The translations under genes were made by a program, and so were the position numbers. Shown piece by piece: positions 27,918 to 36,490 of a stretch of 64,000 nucleotides of DNA. Position 1 is the first letter of the stretch; each line of letters begins with the position of its first letter. The stretch is from Verrucomicrobiaceae bacterium (GTDB lineage Bacteria > Verrucomicrobiota > Verrucomicrobiia > Verrucomicrobiales > Verrucomicrobiaceae): the NCBI GenBank assembly GCA_016795465.1, contig JAEUHK010000126.1:207534-271533 (forward strand), in the 5' to 3' direction. Under the pieces are notes generated by a model that was given only the letters and a program-made list of their open reading frames with translations, searched no databases and had not been told where the DNA came from.

Positions 27918-29327
27918 ATGACCAACCTTCTCCAACTGGCCTGGATGCTTGGCGTTTCGCTCGCCACAGTCCTTCTTCCAGCCACCAACGAGCGACTTCC
28001 ATGCTCCACGCGTCCGTGGGTGGTGGCTCTCGTGCTGGCGAGCTTTGGTTTGTGGGTGCTGGATCGCTTGATTCTGCATCGCGGCAGTATTCAAAGCGCG
28101 CGTGCATGGTGGTGGCTGGCGGTATGCCTGCCGCTTTACGGCTGGTTGATGGCTGTTGTGCCTTCCGCGATGCTCGATGAGGCCAGCGGCACGCTTTTTA
28201 CCTTCGATGCCGAGTGGTGGAAGGCTTTCGGGACCGTCGATGCGAAGCGCTCAACAGCCGCAATGAGCCTCGTGAGCCTCACGATGATGCTTTTGCTGAT
28301 GACGGCGGACATGGCGCGGGATCGATTTGGACGCTTTTGGATGGCCGCGGCCCTTTCTCTTGCGGGAACGATCACCGCGTTGGCAGGCTTGTGGCTTCAA
28401 ACGAATGCGGATCGCGTGCAACTGTGGCAGGTGACGCATGTGCCAACCTCGGTGTTTGGCTTGTTTTGGTATCATGGCAATGCCGCGAGCTTTTTGAACC
28501 TCGTGTGGCCGGTGACGACATGGCTGTTGATGAGCGTGTTACGTGCGCGTTTGCGGCCGTTGGGCAAGCATGGGCTTGTGTCGTTGCTCGCAGGTGCGCT
28601 GGTGTTGCAACTTGTGGCGGTGTTTGTGAATGTGTCGAAGATGGGCCATGCGCTTGCTTTGATGCAGTTGCTGATGCTTGCCGTGCTTTTGCATCTCGTG
28701 TGGTGGCGGCATCAATTGGTCATTGAGCATGCCTGGCGACGTTGGGCATGTGTGGCGTTGATCGCATGCGGCTTTCTAGCTTTGTGCGCATGGCTTCTCG
28801 GTGCTCAGCAAGGCTTCTCACGCTGGCAATCGTTCGGCATGCGAGGCTTTGATGATCCTGCTCGGCGTCACGCGGCAAACATGGCGTTCAAGATGGGGAA
28901 TGATGCTGCGTGGACAGGAACAGGTGTTGGAACCTTTGAAGTCATGTCGCCGCATTATGCTGTTCTGGACTCGGTGACGTCGCCAGGTTGGTGGAAGCAT
29001 GCGCACAACGATTATGCGCAGTTTTATGCCGAGTGGGGATGGATCGGCTGTGCGTTGCTTGCGATGGGCTTGTGGATGCCGTTGAAGGCGTTGATGAAAT
29101 CATGGCGTGTGGCTTTGAGCCATGATGCGACTACGTTGATGTCATCGCATCGTCGCAGCGGCATCGCGTGCTTCAGTGTGAGCCTTTTTTCCGTGCTGCT
29201 GCATGCCGTGGTGGACTTTCCGTTTCAGATCATGGCGCTTCAAAACCTGGTAATCGTGGTGGCGGGCATGCTGGTGGCGTTTGCAACGTCTTCGTCGAAG
29301 CATCGTCATGACCTGTCAAAGCGCTGA
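27918..29327 (+). CDS. O-antigen ligase/polymerase-like membrane protein
   Basis: The ATG at 27918 gives 469 aa (a TTG at 27903 is the alternative start). Many transmembrane segments alternate with short loops. A long periplasmic loop (about 300-375) holds AWTGTGVGTFEVMSPHYA and KHAHNDYAQFYAEWGWIG, the HNDY-type signature of the O-antigen ligase (Wzy_C/WaaL) family. Such proteins ligate or polymerise lipid-linked glycans at the outer face of the inner membrane. It is read away from the large unit and followed 80 nt later by the priming transferase gene. The gene looks T-richer and lower in GC than the leftward unit. Confidence 0.85.
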   Translation: MTNLLQLAWMLGVSLATVLLPATNERLPCSTRPWVVALVLASFGLWVLDRLILHRGSIQSARAWWWLAVCLPLYGWLMAVVPSAMLDEASGTLFTFDAEWWKAFGTVDAKRSTAAMSLVSLTMMLLLMTADMARDRFGRFWMAAALSLAGTITALAGLWLQTNADRVQLWQVTHVPTSVFGLFWYHGNAASFLNLVWPVTTWLLMSVLRARLRPLGKHGLVSLLAGALVLQLVAVFVNVSKMGHALALMQLLMLAVLLHLVWWRHQLVIEHAWRRWACVALIACGFLALCAWLLGAQQGFSRWQSFGMRGFDDPARRHAANMAFKMGNDAAWTGTGVGTFEVMSPHYAVLDSVTSPGWWKHAHNDYAQFYAEWGWIGCALLAMGLWMPLKALMKSWRVALSHDATTLMSSHRRSGIACFSVSLFSVLLHAVVDFPFQIMALQNLVIVVAGMLVAFATSSSKHRHDLSKR

Positions 29328-29407
29328 TGGGTGGTTAAGGCTTTGCTGACTGCATTCTAAGGTGCGCGGGCATGGCCTGCTAGGGCGGCGGAAACTAACA
29401 GTTCCGC

Positions 29408-30820
29408 ATGCAAGACTCCCTTAACCAACGAGTTCGTGGATGGACGCCCTTCTTTGTGATCGTGGATGCTGCGGCTGTGTCTGCCAGCTTCTTCTGCGCC
29501 TACACGCTGGCGCGGATCGTGCCTCCTTTCAGCTATCCGGTGCCAATGAGCTGGGTGCCTCCGATGAAGGAGGTCATGATTCTCGTGCTCGGTGTGCTGG
29601 CCCTTCTTGCGCATGCGGCGATCTGGCTGCGTGACGGTCACTACATGCAGAATCTGCTCAATCGCCGCCGCCTGAGCACCTGCATCTCGCAGGGCATTTT
29701 CATCTCTGTGATGTTGTTTGTGTATCTGGCCCTGTGGCGTGACTACGAGATCTCGCGCAAGGTTTTCCTGCTCAGTCTGATGCTGCTGATCCCGGCGCTC
29801 TGGATTGGCAAATACCTGTTCATGAGCCTCCTGAAGGCGCTCGGTGCCCGTGTGCATCCCAAGCTGCGTATCATTGCCGTGAGCGATGAGGCGTCCGCGT
29901 CGGATACGAGGCGCTGGTTTTCGAACAAGCAGCTTCTTGGTATCCACTTGTGTGACGTGCTGACATCCCGCACGGATGACATTGAGGACGACACGATTGA
30001 AAAAGAGCTCGATGAGGCCCTCGAACGGCATCAGCCAAACCTTGTGATCTGGCGTCTGCCGACCAACGCGGCCCGCACCGAGCGTCTGCGCCTGCTGAGC
30101 GAGTCTCACGGCACGCATCTGGCCATCGACCTGAATCCGATCCTTGGCGAAATGGACGCCGTCCAGGTGGCGGAGTATGCCTTCATGAAGCTGGTGAGCC
30201 TGCATCGTCATCCGCTCGTGAGCCCGTCTCATCGCTTCCTGAAGCGCGTGCTCGACATCGCGATCAGCCTGCCGGTGGTTCTTTTCATCCTGCCATGGCT
30301 GTGCCTGGGCGTGGCGGTGCTTCATCGCCTGTTTGCGCCGGGTCCGCTGTTCTTCAAACAGGTGCGTTCAGGTGCGGATGGCCAGAAGTTTCACATTCTG
30401 AAGTTCCGCACGATGATCGTGAACCATGGCACGGAGGGCAAGCAGGCACGTCCCGGTGACAAACGCCTGATCGTCGGAGGCGGGCTGCTGCGCAAGCTGA
30501 GCATCGACGAGATCCCGCAGTTCCTGAACGTGCTGCAAGGCACCATGTCAGTCGTAGGACCGCGTCCGCACATGCCGGAGCATGACGCGCTTTTCTCCCT
30601 CGCCTGCCACCAGTATCCGCTGCGCCAAAGCGTGAAGCCGGGCCTCACCGGCCTCGCGCAGGTGCGCGGTTTCCGCGGTCCCATCGATGATGAGATTGAG
30701 ATCCGCCAGCGGGTGCATTCCGATATCGAATACTGCCAGAACTGGTCCTTCGGACTCGACCTCGGCATCATCGCCCGCACTTTCTTCCACGTCTTTTCCT
30801 TCCATGCCAAATCCTGCTGA
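29408..30820 (+). CDS. Exopolysaccharide polyprenyl-phosphate sugar-1-phosphate transferase (WbaP/WcaJ type)
   Basis: The product is 470 aa. Four N-terminal hydrophobic segments (about 17-37, 55-76, 96-113, 120-140) precede a Rossmann-like middle domain with RIIAVSDEASASDTRRW. The C-terminal catalytic domain has a membrane segment (ISLPVVLFILPWLCLGVAVL), KQVRSGADGQKFHILKFRTM, KLSIDEIPQFLNVLQGTMS and GPRPHMPEHD, all signatures of the bacterial sugar transferase family. It would place the first sugar-1-phosphate on undecaprenyl phosphate and so start the repeat unit built by the large cluster. Its last 17 nt overlap the next gene. Confidence 0.93.
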   Translation: MQDSLNQRVRGWTPFFVIVDAAAVSASFFCAYTLARIVPPFSYPVPMSWVPPMKEVMILVLGVLALLAHAAIWLRDGHYMQNLLNRRRLSTCISQGIFISVMLFVYLALWRDYEISRKVFLLSLMLLIPALWIGKYLFMSLLKALGARVHPKLRIIAVSDEASASDTRRWFSNKQLLGIHLCDVLTSRTDDIEDDTIEKELDEALERHQPNLVIWRLPTNAARTERLRLLSESHGTHLAIDLNPILGEMDAVQVAEYAFMKLVSLHRHPLVSPSHRFLKRVLDIAISLPVVLFILPWLCLGVAVLHRLFAPGPLFFKQVRSGADGQKFHILKFRTMIVNHGTEGKQARPGDKRLIVGGGLLRKLSIDEIPQFLNVLQGTMSVVGPRPHMPEHDALFSLACHQYPLRQSVKPGLTGLAQVRGFRGPIDDEIEIRQRVHSDIEYCQNWSFGLDLGIIARTFFHVFSFHAKSC

Positions 30821-31439
30821 ACACGCGCACGGCAGTGATCCCTCCGAGGCAGTTCCCAACCTGATCGTCGATCCAACGACGGCTGGTGAGGGGCTGGTGA
30901 CACCTCCTGGCCTCATTACCGCACTACCACCCGCCCGGCGATCTCGGCGGCGCACGCTTCTGAGCATTCTCTCGCTCGGCCTGCTGACCTCGTCCACCTC
31001 GCGGCGCAATTCACCTGTGCCGAACTACAGCCAAGTGCCCGGGCTCTACTTCGATGGGAAGTATGCCTATCCCACCGGCTACCATCCGTATTACCTCCAT
31101 CGCATCATTCAGTGCGCGAACGCGCTCGTGAACATGCCCTACAAATTTGGCGGTGGTCATGCCAGCCTCGTGGACACGGGCTACGACTGTTCCGGCTCGC
31201 TCTCGTATGTGCTGTGCGGTGCTGGCTTCCTCCGCCGGCCGATGGCGTCGAGCGAGTTTGGTCACTTTGGTCAGGCCGGCACAGGTCTGTATCTGACGAT
31301 CTATGTGAGGCCCGGGAAGCATGTCTTCATGACGGTCTGCGGCTTGCGCTTTGACACGGGGGATGGTCACGGTCCTCGCTGGAGGAACACGCCACGCAGC
31401 TACGAAGGTTTCCAGGCGCGGCGAATTCCGGGCCTGTGA
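30804..31439 (+). CDS. NlpC/P60-family cysteine peptidase-like protein
   Basis: Start at the ATG at 30804 gives 211 aa, overlapping the priming-transferase gene by 17 nt. After a 45-residue acidic leader comes a basic-hydrophobic stretch RRSRRRTLLSILSLGLLTSS that may be a membrane anchor or late signal. The papain-like core has PYKFGGGHASLVDTGYDCSG with the likely nucleophile Cys in YDCSG, and PGKHVFMTVCGLRFDTG with the likely His. NlpC/P60 enzymes cleave peptidoglycan stem peptides. The position after the priming transferase suggests work on the cell wall during polysaccharide export or anchoring (inference). Confidence 0.75.
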   Translation: MPNPAEHAHGSDPSEAVPNLIVDPTTAGEGLVTPPGLITALPPARRSRRRTLLSILSLGLLTSSTSRRNSPVPNYSQVPGLYFDGKYAYPTGYHPYYLHRIIQCANALVNMPYKFGGGHASLVDTGYDCSGSLSYVLCGAGFLRRPMASSEFGHFGQAGTGLYLTIYVRPGKHVFMTVCGLRFDTGDGHGPRWRNTPRSYEGFQARRIPGL

Positions 31440-31502
31440 GGAACTGCACGCCGGGCAAATGCCTGCTTGCGATCAGGACGGTCATTTGAATAATCGCCGC
31501 CA

Positions 31503-33035
31503 ATGGTCGCCCGCACCTACTCAGCCACCCTTGTCGGCGTGAATGCCGTTGAAATCGAAATCGAGTCCCACGATGGCGGCGGCAATCCGAAGATGATGAT
31601 CGTGGGTCTGCCTGATGCTTCGGTGAAGGAAAGCCGCGAACGCGTGAGCGCGGCGATTCAGAGTAGCGGCTTTGCGATGAACGAGGGCGTGACGACGGTG
31701 AATCTGGCTCCGGCGGACCTGAAGAAGGAAGGGCCTGGCTTTGATCTGCCGATTGCGATTTCACTGATCGCTCATCGTTCGCGGATTCCGATCCCGGTGC
31801 TGAGCGAGACGGCGATGATCGGCGAATTGGCGCTGAATGGTGAGCTGCGGCCCGTTCGCGGCCTGCTGGCGGTGGCTCTTGAGGCTCGTGCGAAAGGCCG
31901 GAAGCGGCTTTTGGTGCCTAAAAAGGCCGCTGTGGAGGCCAGCGTGGTCTCTGGCATCGATATCATCGGCGTGGCGAATCTGCGTGAAGCGGTCGATTTT
32001 CTGAAAAGCGACTTCGACATCGCTCCGGAGCCTTGTCGCGCGGCGGAGTTCTTCGCGGCGGCGTCGCATTACGAGATCGATTTTGCGGACGTGAAAGGGC
32101 AGGGGGATGCCAAACGGGCCATTGAGGTGGCGGTGGCCGGTGGTCACAACATTCTCATGATCGGCCCGCCGGGCACGGGGAAGTCGATGATCGCCAAACG
32201 CATCGCCACGATCATGCCGGCGATGCGCGAGGAAGAGGCCATTGAGACGACGAAAATTCACAGCGCGGCCGGGTTGCTCTCGGAGACGAATGCCTTCGTG
32301 GCCACACGGCCCTTTCGTTCGCCGCATCACACGATCAGCGATGCCGGTCTGCTCGGCGGCGGCACGAATCCGGGGCCGGGCGAGGTCTCGCTGGCGCATC
32401 ACGGGGTGTTGTTTCTCGATGAATTGCCGGAGTTTCGCCGCAGCACGCTCGAAGTGCTGCGCCAGCCTCTCGAAGATGGCAAGGTGACGATCTCACGCGC
32501 CGCAGGCACGATGACCTTCCCCGCGCAGTTCATGCTCGTGGCCGCGATGAATCCCTGCCCATGCGGTTTTTACGGCGATCTGAAGCGTGAGTGCCGGTGC
32601 AGCCCGCCGATGATTCAAAAATATCGCCAGCGCATCAGCGGTCCGTTGCTCGATCGCATTGATTTGCACATCGAGGTGCCGCTGGTGGATTACAAAGCGC
32701 TGTCATCGAGTGATGGCGGTGAGTCCTCGCAAACCATCCGTCAGCGTGTCGAAACTGCCCGTGGCATGCAGCGGGAGCGTTTCGCCAAAAGTCCCGGGAT
32801 CCACACGAACAGCGCGATGACGCCGCGATTGCTGAAGAAGCATTGCGAGCTCGGTCAGCAGGCTGCAGCGATGCTCGAGCACGCGATGGTGGACATGAAT
32901 TTCAGCGCCCGTGCCCATGATCGCATCCTGAAAGTAGCCCGCACCATGGCCGATCTGGCTGGAAGCGAGCGCATCGAGGAAAACCACATTTTTGAAGCCA
33001 TCGCCTACCGCAGCCTCGACCGCACGCGTTGGTAA
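31503..33035 (+). CDS. comM: YifB/ComM-family Mg chelatase-like AAA+ ATPase
   Basis: The product is 510 aa, the usual size. The N-terminal domain has VGVNAVEIEIESHDGGG and IVGLPDASVKESRERV. Walker A is GPPGTGKSMIAKRI (221-234), Walker B VLFLDELPEF, and the hallmark FPAQFMLVAAMNPCPCGFYGD precedes a Cys-containing turn. GPLLDRIDLHIEVP is the sensor region. ComM promotes branch migration during natural transformation in Vibrio and related bacteria; a role in DNA uptake here is inference. Its stop codon overlaps the A-tract of a minus-strand terminator. Confidence 0.95.
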   Translation: MVARTYSATLVGVNAVEIEIESHDGGGNPKMMIVGLPDASVKESRERVSAAIQSSGFAMNEGVTTVNLAPADLKKEGPGFDLPIAISLIAHRSRIPIPVLSETAMIGELALNGELRPVRGLLAVALEARAKGRKRLLVPKKAAVEASVVSGIDIIGVANLREAVDFLKSDFDIAPEPCRAAEFFAAASHYEIDFADVKGQGDAKRAIEVAVAGGHNILMIGPPGTGKSMIAKRIATIMPAMREEEAIETTKIHSAAGLLSETNAFVATRPFRSPHHTISDAGLLGGGTNPGPGEVSLAHHGVLFLDELPEFRRSTLEVLRQPLEDGKVTISRAAGTMTFPAQFMLVAAMNPCPCGFYGDLKRECRCSPPMIQKYRQRISGPLLDRIDLHIEVPLVDYKALSSSDGGESSQTIRQRVETARGMQRERFAKSPGIHTNSAMTPRLLKKHCELGQQAAAMLEHAMVDMNFSARAHDRILKVARTMADLAGSERIEENHIFEAIAYRSLDRTRW

Positions 33036-33071
33036 AAAAACGCCGCGCTCGCTGATGGCGTGCGCGGCGTT
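33034..33071 (-). terminator. Intrinsic terminator of the EF-hand gene
   Basis: A perfect 10-bp inverted repeat (AACGCCGCGC at 33039-33048, GCGCGGCGTT at 33062-33071) is followed on the minus strand by seven Ts. It lies just downstream of the EF-hand gene and overlaps the comM stop codon. Confidence 0.85.
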
Positions 33072-33101
33072 GGAATTCAGGCTGTTATCAGCCGGGAAGG
33101 A

Positions 33102-33386
33102 TTATTTGTCGCCCTTCTTCTTGGGGGCGGCGGTGAACTCTTCCTTGGAGAGCTTGCCGTCTTTGTCCTTGTCCTTGGCTCCGAACATCTTCTCGGCCTT
33201 TGCGGCGTCTTTTTTCGCCTGAGGAGAGGCGGCCCACTCTTCCTTGGAGATGGAACCGTCGCCATTGGCATCGAGTTTCTTGAAGGCGGCTTCGGGGTTA
33301 AATGCCTTCTTCTTGCCAGCGTCCTGGGCGTTCACGCCGACGGCGGCGATGGCGAGAAGGGCGAGGGTGGTGGTGAGTGTTTTCAT
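33102..33386 (-). CDS. Secreted EF-hand domain protein
   Basis: The product is 94 aa with a cleavable signal peptide (MKTLTTTLALLAIAAVGVNA, site near 20). Two EF-hand loops follow: DANGDGSISKEEW (about 39-51) and DKDKDGKLSKEEF (about 72-84), both with Asp/Asn at the calcium-coordinating positions and Gly at the turn. The rest is Lys/Ala-rich. Probable periplasmic or secreted calcium-binding protein; its partner is unknown. It is a single-gene unit with its own terminator. Confidence 0.87.
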   Translation of the reverse strand: MKTLTTTLALLAIAAVGVNAQDAGKKKAFNPEAAFKKLDANGDGSISKEEWAASPQAKKDAAKAEKMFGAKDKDKDGKLSKEEFTAAPKKKGDK

Positions 33387-33536
33387 GGATGTATGTCTGT
33401 TGGGTTGTCTGTTTTGGAACGGGGCATTGCCCGCGAGTGGCGGCGTTAAACGGGTGTAGGCCGTTTCCGTTTCAAAAAATCTTCGGGCGAAATTTGTGTT
33501 CCCTATGGGAGTTTGATTTTCCGTAACGAGTCCACC

Positions 33537-35096
33537 TTACAGCAGTCTCGCGGCGGCCTCGGCGAGCGGGCTGCGCTCGCCTTTGACCAGCGGGACGTGG
33601 GCGGCAAAGACCTGGCCGCGCATGCGCTGGCGGGTGTAAACGAGGCCGTTGCTGCGGGCATCGACGTAGGGATTGTCGATCTGCGCAGGGTCACCCACGA
33701 GGACGAGCTTGGAGCCACGGGACATGCGGGTGACGATGGTCTTTGCCTCCAGTGGCGTGAGCTGCTGGGCCTCGTCGAGCACGAAGAAGCGGTCCGGAAT
33801 GCTGCGGCCGCGGATGTAGCAGAGGGCCTCCACTTCAATGACACCCGACTGGATGAGGTGGTCGTAGGGGGCTGCGGGTGTTTGCATCTTCGCAGGATCC
33901 GGCATGAAGCGGTTTTGCTTCTTGCGGGCGGGGCCTTGGGTGTTTTCGACGGGCCGCATCAGGAGATCGAGAGCGTCGTAAACGGGCTGCAGCCATGGGC
34001 GCATTTTTTCCTGAAGCGACCCGGGCAGGAAGCCTACTGTCTGGCCCATGGCGACGATGGGGCGGCTGACGGTGAGGCCTTGATAGGTGCGGTCAAAGAC
34101 CTGCTGGAGGCCGGCGGCGACGGCGAGGAGTGTTTTTCCGGTGCCCGCCTGGCCGTAGCAAGTCACAAGGCTGATCTCGGGATCGAGCAGCGCATCAAGC
34201 AGGCAGACCTGACCGAGATTCATCGGCTTGATGGAGCGGCCTTGGCCCACTTTCAGGCACTCCGGCGCCCGGAGGCGGACGAACTCACCCTGCGCGGTGA
34301 AGCGTGCGGGGATGGTGGCCTTCTCCCCGGCTGAGAGCAGGGCGTAGTCATTCACGGCGAGAGCAGCCACGCGGGCATCGCCGGGTGAAAGCCGGCCGCT
34401 GCTCGCAAAGCGTTGCAATTCGTGTCCGGTGACATCGATGCGGGCGATCTCGAAATTCGACACCTCGCGGGGAGCGACCTTGTCGTGGAGGTAGTCTTCG
34501 CACTCGATGCCGACGGCGCGAGCCTTGAGCTGCATGTTCAAATCCTTGCTGACGAGGATCACCGGAGGCTTCTCAGTCTCGCGAAGCCAGAGGGCGCAGG
34601 CAATGATGCGGTGGTCGGCCTTGTCGAGATCGTGGAAAATGCGCTCAAACTCCTGGATGCTCGTGAACTTGCGTGCCTGACCCGGGTCATAGACAGCGAG
34701 GCGAATCTTGCCGCCTCCTGCGGTTGGCACGCCACGGGTGAGGTCGGAGCCTGCGGTGAACATCTGCATGAGCGCCCGATGCACCTCGCGGGCGTTCGCA
34801 CCGCGCTCGGTCATCTCGTTTTTAAAGCGGTCCAGTTCGCTGAGCACATCCACGGGGATGCAGATGCAATGCTCTTCAAAGCGATGAATGCAGGCGGGGT
34901 CGTGAAGGAGGACGTTGGTGTCCAGAACGAAGGTCTTGGTGCCGACAGGTGCTTCGGAGTTGGCGGCAGGACGTTTACGGCGTGAGGGGGCGGAAGTGGC
35001 TGGCAAGGGAGGCGAAGGGGGCAAAGGACCGGAAGATGAAGGGCGGGTTTCGATGAGGGTCGAACTGACTACATGAGGATGGTCGTCGCGGTCCAT
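33537..35096 (-). CDS. PIN-PhoH ATPase (YlaK/PhoH2-type)
   Basis: The product is 519 aa. The first 50 residues are Pro/Ser-rich linker. A PIN ribonuclease domain starts at KTFVLDTNVLLHDP (acidic site residue in LDTNV) with further acidic residues in HRIIACALWLRE. The C-terminal PhoH domain has LLDALLDPEISLVTCYGQAGTGKTLLA (P-loop GQAGTGKT) and FFVLDEAQQLTPLEAKTI (Walker B). The PIN-PhoH arrangement matches PhoH2 proteins, which unwind and cleave RNA with ATP. There is no antitoxin-like small gene in front. The start at 35096 is the first in-frame ATG; the Pro-rich leader makes it less certain. Confidence 0.9.
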   Translation of the reverse strand: MDRDDHPHVVSSTLIETRPSSSGPLPPSPPLPATSAPSRRKRPAANSEAPVGTKTFVLDTNVLLHDPACIHRFEEHCICIPVDVLSELDRFKNEMTERGANAREVHRALMQMFTAGSDLTRGVPTAGGGKIRLAVYDPGQARKFTSIQEFERIFHDLDKADHRIIACALWLRETEKPPVILVSKDLNMQLKARAVGIECEDYLHDKVAPREVSNFEIARIDVTGHELQRFASSGRLSPGDARVAALAVNDYALLSAGEKATIPARFTAQGEFVRLRAPECLKVGQGRSIKPMNLGQVCLLDALLDPEISLVTCYGQAGTGKTLLAVAAGLQQVFDRTYQGLTVSRPIVAMGQTVGFLPGSLQEKMRPWLQPVYDALDLLMRPVENTQGPARKKQNRFMPDPAKMQTPAAPYDHLIQSGVIEVEALCYIRGRSIPDRFFVLDEAQQLTPLEAKTIVTRMSRGSKLVLVGDPAQIDNPYVDARSNGLVYTRQRMRGQVFAAHVPLVKGERSPLAEAAARLL

Positions 35097-35392
35097 GGTA
35101 GGTTGGAGGGTGGTTGTGCCAAGCGTGTTGAATGGCGATTTGGGGCGGTTTCTCTTTGGCGCAGTGGCTGAGCCAAGCGTGCCGTCCCGGAGCTGTGATT
35201 TTTTGAATGAATCACGGTAATTGTCGGAGGCTGTCAGAAACCCAAATGAGCAGCAAGGGTTTATTCACAATGTTGAAGTTTCTTCACATTGGGCATGCAA
35301 TGAGCTTTCCAAAGTTTTTTGCTCAAGGCATAAAAAACCGCCGGACGTTTGCACATCCGGCGGTTGGAATGAATCAACAGTGGTCTGCTGAA
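35097..35392. other. Intergenic region between PhoH and pseudopilin genes
   Basis: Just under 300 nt. The right part (35332-35365) is the terminator of the pseudopilin gene. The left part is the upstream region of the phoH-like gene. It is AT-richer (for instance around 35245-35330), and no clear promoter was recognised. No ORF is supportable. Confidence 0.5.
35332..35365 (-). terminator. Intrinsic terminator of the pseudopilin gene
   Basis: A perfect 10-bp inverted repeat (AACCGCCGGA at 35336-35345; TCCGGCGGTT at 35356-35365) with a 10-nt loop is followed on the minus strand by a run of Ts (A-run 35332-35337 on the plus strand). It lies 28 nt after the gene's stop. Confidence 0.9.
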
Positions 35393-36289
35393 TTAGTTAC
35401 CAAGGGGGGAAGGCGGTGCTCCAGGAGCTTGGCCCGGAAGGGGCTGCCCCAAAGGCTGTCCGAGCGGTTGACCAAGCGGCTGGCCGAGGCCACCTGCACC
35501 ACCGCCGAGAGGATCACCCAGCGGGCTGCCAAGCTGGCCGCCAGGATTGTTGGGGTCGACCATGCCCGGGGGCATGCCGCCAGCATTGCTCTGTGGGCCG
35601 CCCATTACCATGGCATTTAGGATGTTTTGGGGCTGGCCGGGGGACGCTTGGGTGAAGATGTCCATGCCAGCACCGAGGGGCTTTGGGCGCACCATGCCGG
35701 TCTTGGCGCTGAGGTCCACGACCTCGGCACCACCGTCGTTGCGTCCGATGATGATCTGTCCACCAGGCCAGGTGCGGCCCGGGCGGATCTGACCGGCGAC
35801 ATTGGCATTCCACACGGGAGGCCAGCTGATCGAGGCCACGTTTTCAAACACCAACGGCATGTTGCCGGGGCTGGCATCTGTCTGGCCCTGGGTCATGGCC
35901 CAGTGGTTTTCATTGTTGAGCAAAGCATCGCCGAAAGCGGGGGCGACACCGATGCTGCCATTCGGATTGTAACCGGCCGGGCAGCCGAAGATGCGCTCAT
36001 CGGACACCACGCCATCTTGAATCATGTAACGGAAGGCATCATTGGCGCTCATCGCCACGCCACCCGTGTAGGGATTCGGGAGCGAATCTGGATATTGGCT
36101 GTTCTGCTTGGTGGCGAACTGCTTGAGGGCCACGATGATCTGTTTGCAGTTGCTGACGCCCTTCATCTGGTTGCCCTGACGTTGGACGTTGTTGAACGCG
36201 GGGACGGCGAGGCTCGCGAGGATGGCGATGATCGTGATCACCACCAGCAGCTCGATGAGCGTGAAGCCGCGGTTGTTTTTGCTTTTCAT
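35393..36289 (-). CDS. Type II secretion/type IV pilin-like pseudopilin (prepilin-type N-terminal domain)
   Basis: The product is 298 aa. The prepilin leader and hydrophobic helix are unmistakable: a basic leader, then GFTLIELLVVITIIAILASL with the cleavage Gly followed by Phe and Glu5 after cleavage. The body (about 40-215) resembles Verrucomicrobia/Planctomycetes prepilin proteins with CKQIIVALKQFATKQNSQYP and NENHWAMTQGQTD. The last 50 residues are Gly/Pro-rich and contain a GQPL repeat (LGQPLGQPLGQPLGQPLPGQ). The protein is cleaved by a prepilin peptidase and assembled at the inner membrane; its function may be in secretion or a surface fibre. A terminator follows. Confidence 0.92.
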   Translation of the reverse strand: MKSKNNRGFTLIELLVVITIIAILASLAVPAFNNVQRQGNQMKGVSNCKQIIVALKQFATKQNSQYPDSLPNPYTGGVAMSANDAFRYMIQDGVVSDERIFGCPAGYNPNGSIGVAPAFGDALLNNENHWAMTQGQTDASPGNMPLVFENVASISWPPVWNANVAGQIRPGRTWPGGQIIIGRNDGGAEVVDLSAKTGMVRPKPLGAGMDIFTQASPGQPQNILNAMVMGGPQSNAGGMPPGMVDPNNPGGQLGSPLGDPLGGGAGGLGQPLGQPLGQPLGQPLPGQAPGAPPSPLGN

Positions 36290-36408
36290 GTTTTTATGCG
36301 GGTATGGTTATTGGGTTGTGGGAGGACCAGCCGCGATGGGACTGTTTCCACAATGGATTAGAACAAAATGCCGCTGTCTTGGCGAGAGATATTTCTCGCT
36401 GGTTCAAC

Positions 36409-36438
36409 GAAAAGGCGCACGGATCGCTCCGTGCGCCT
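36409..36438 (-). terminator. Intrinsic terminator of the proline-rich outer-membrane protein gene
   Basis: A perfect 11-bp inverted repeat (AGGCGCACGGA at 36413-36423; TCCGTGCGCCT at 36428-36438) with a 4-nt loop is followed on the minus strand by TTTT. It lies about 50 nt past the stop of the gene at 36491-37387. Confidence 0.85.
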
Positions 36439-36490
36439 GAACGTTGGTTGGGTGGTTGGGATTGAGGCCGGGTCTTGGTCGAGTGAGGAA

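Noticed and set aside
27795..28094. Minus-strand ORF of 99 codons
   Set aside because: Overlaps the start of the ligase gene on the other strand and has low-complexity His/Lys/Arg content. No support.
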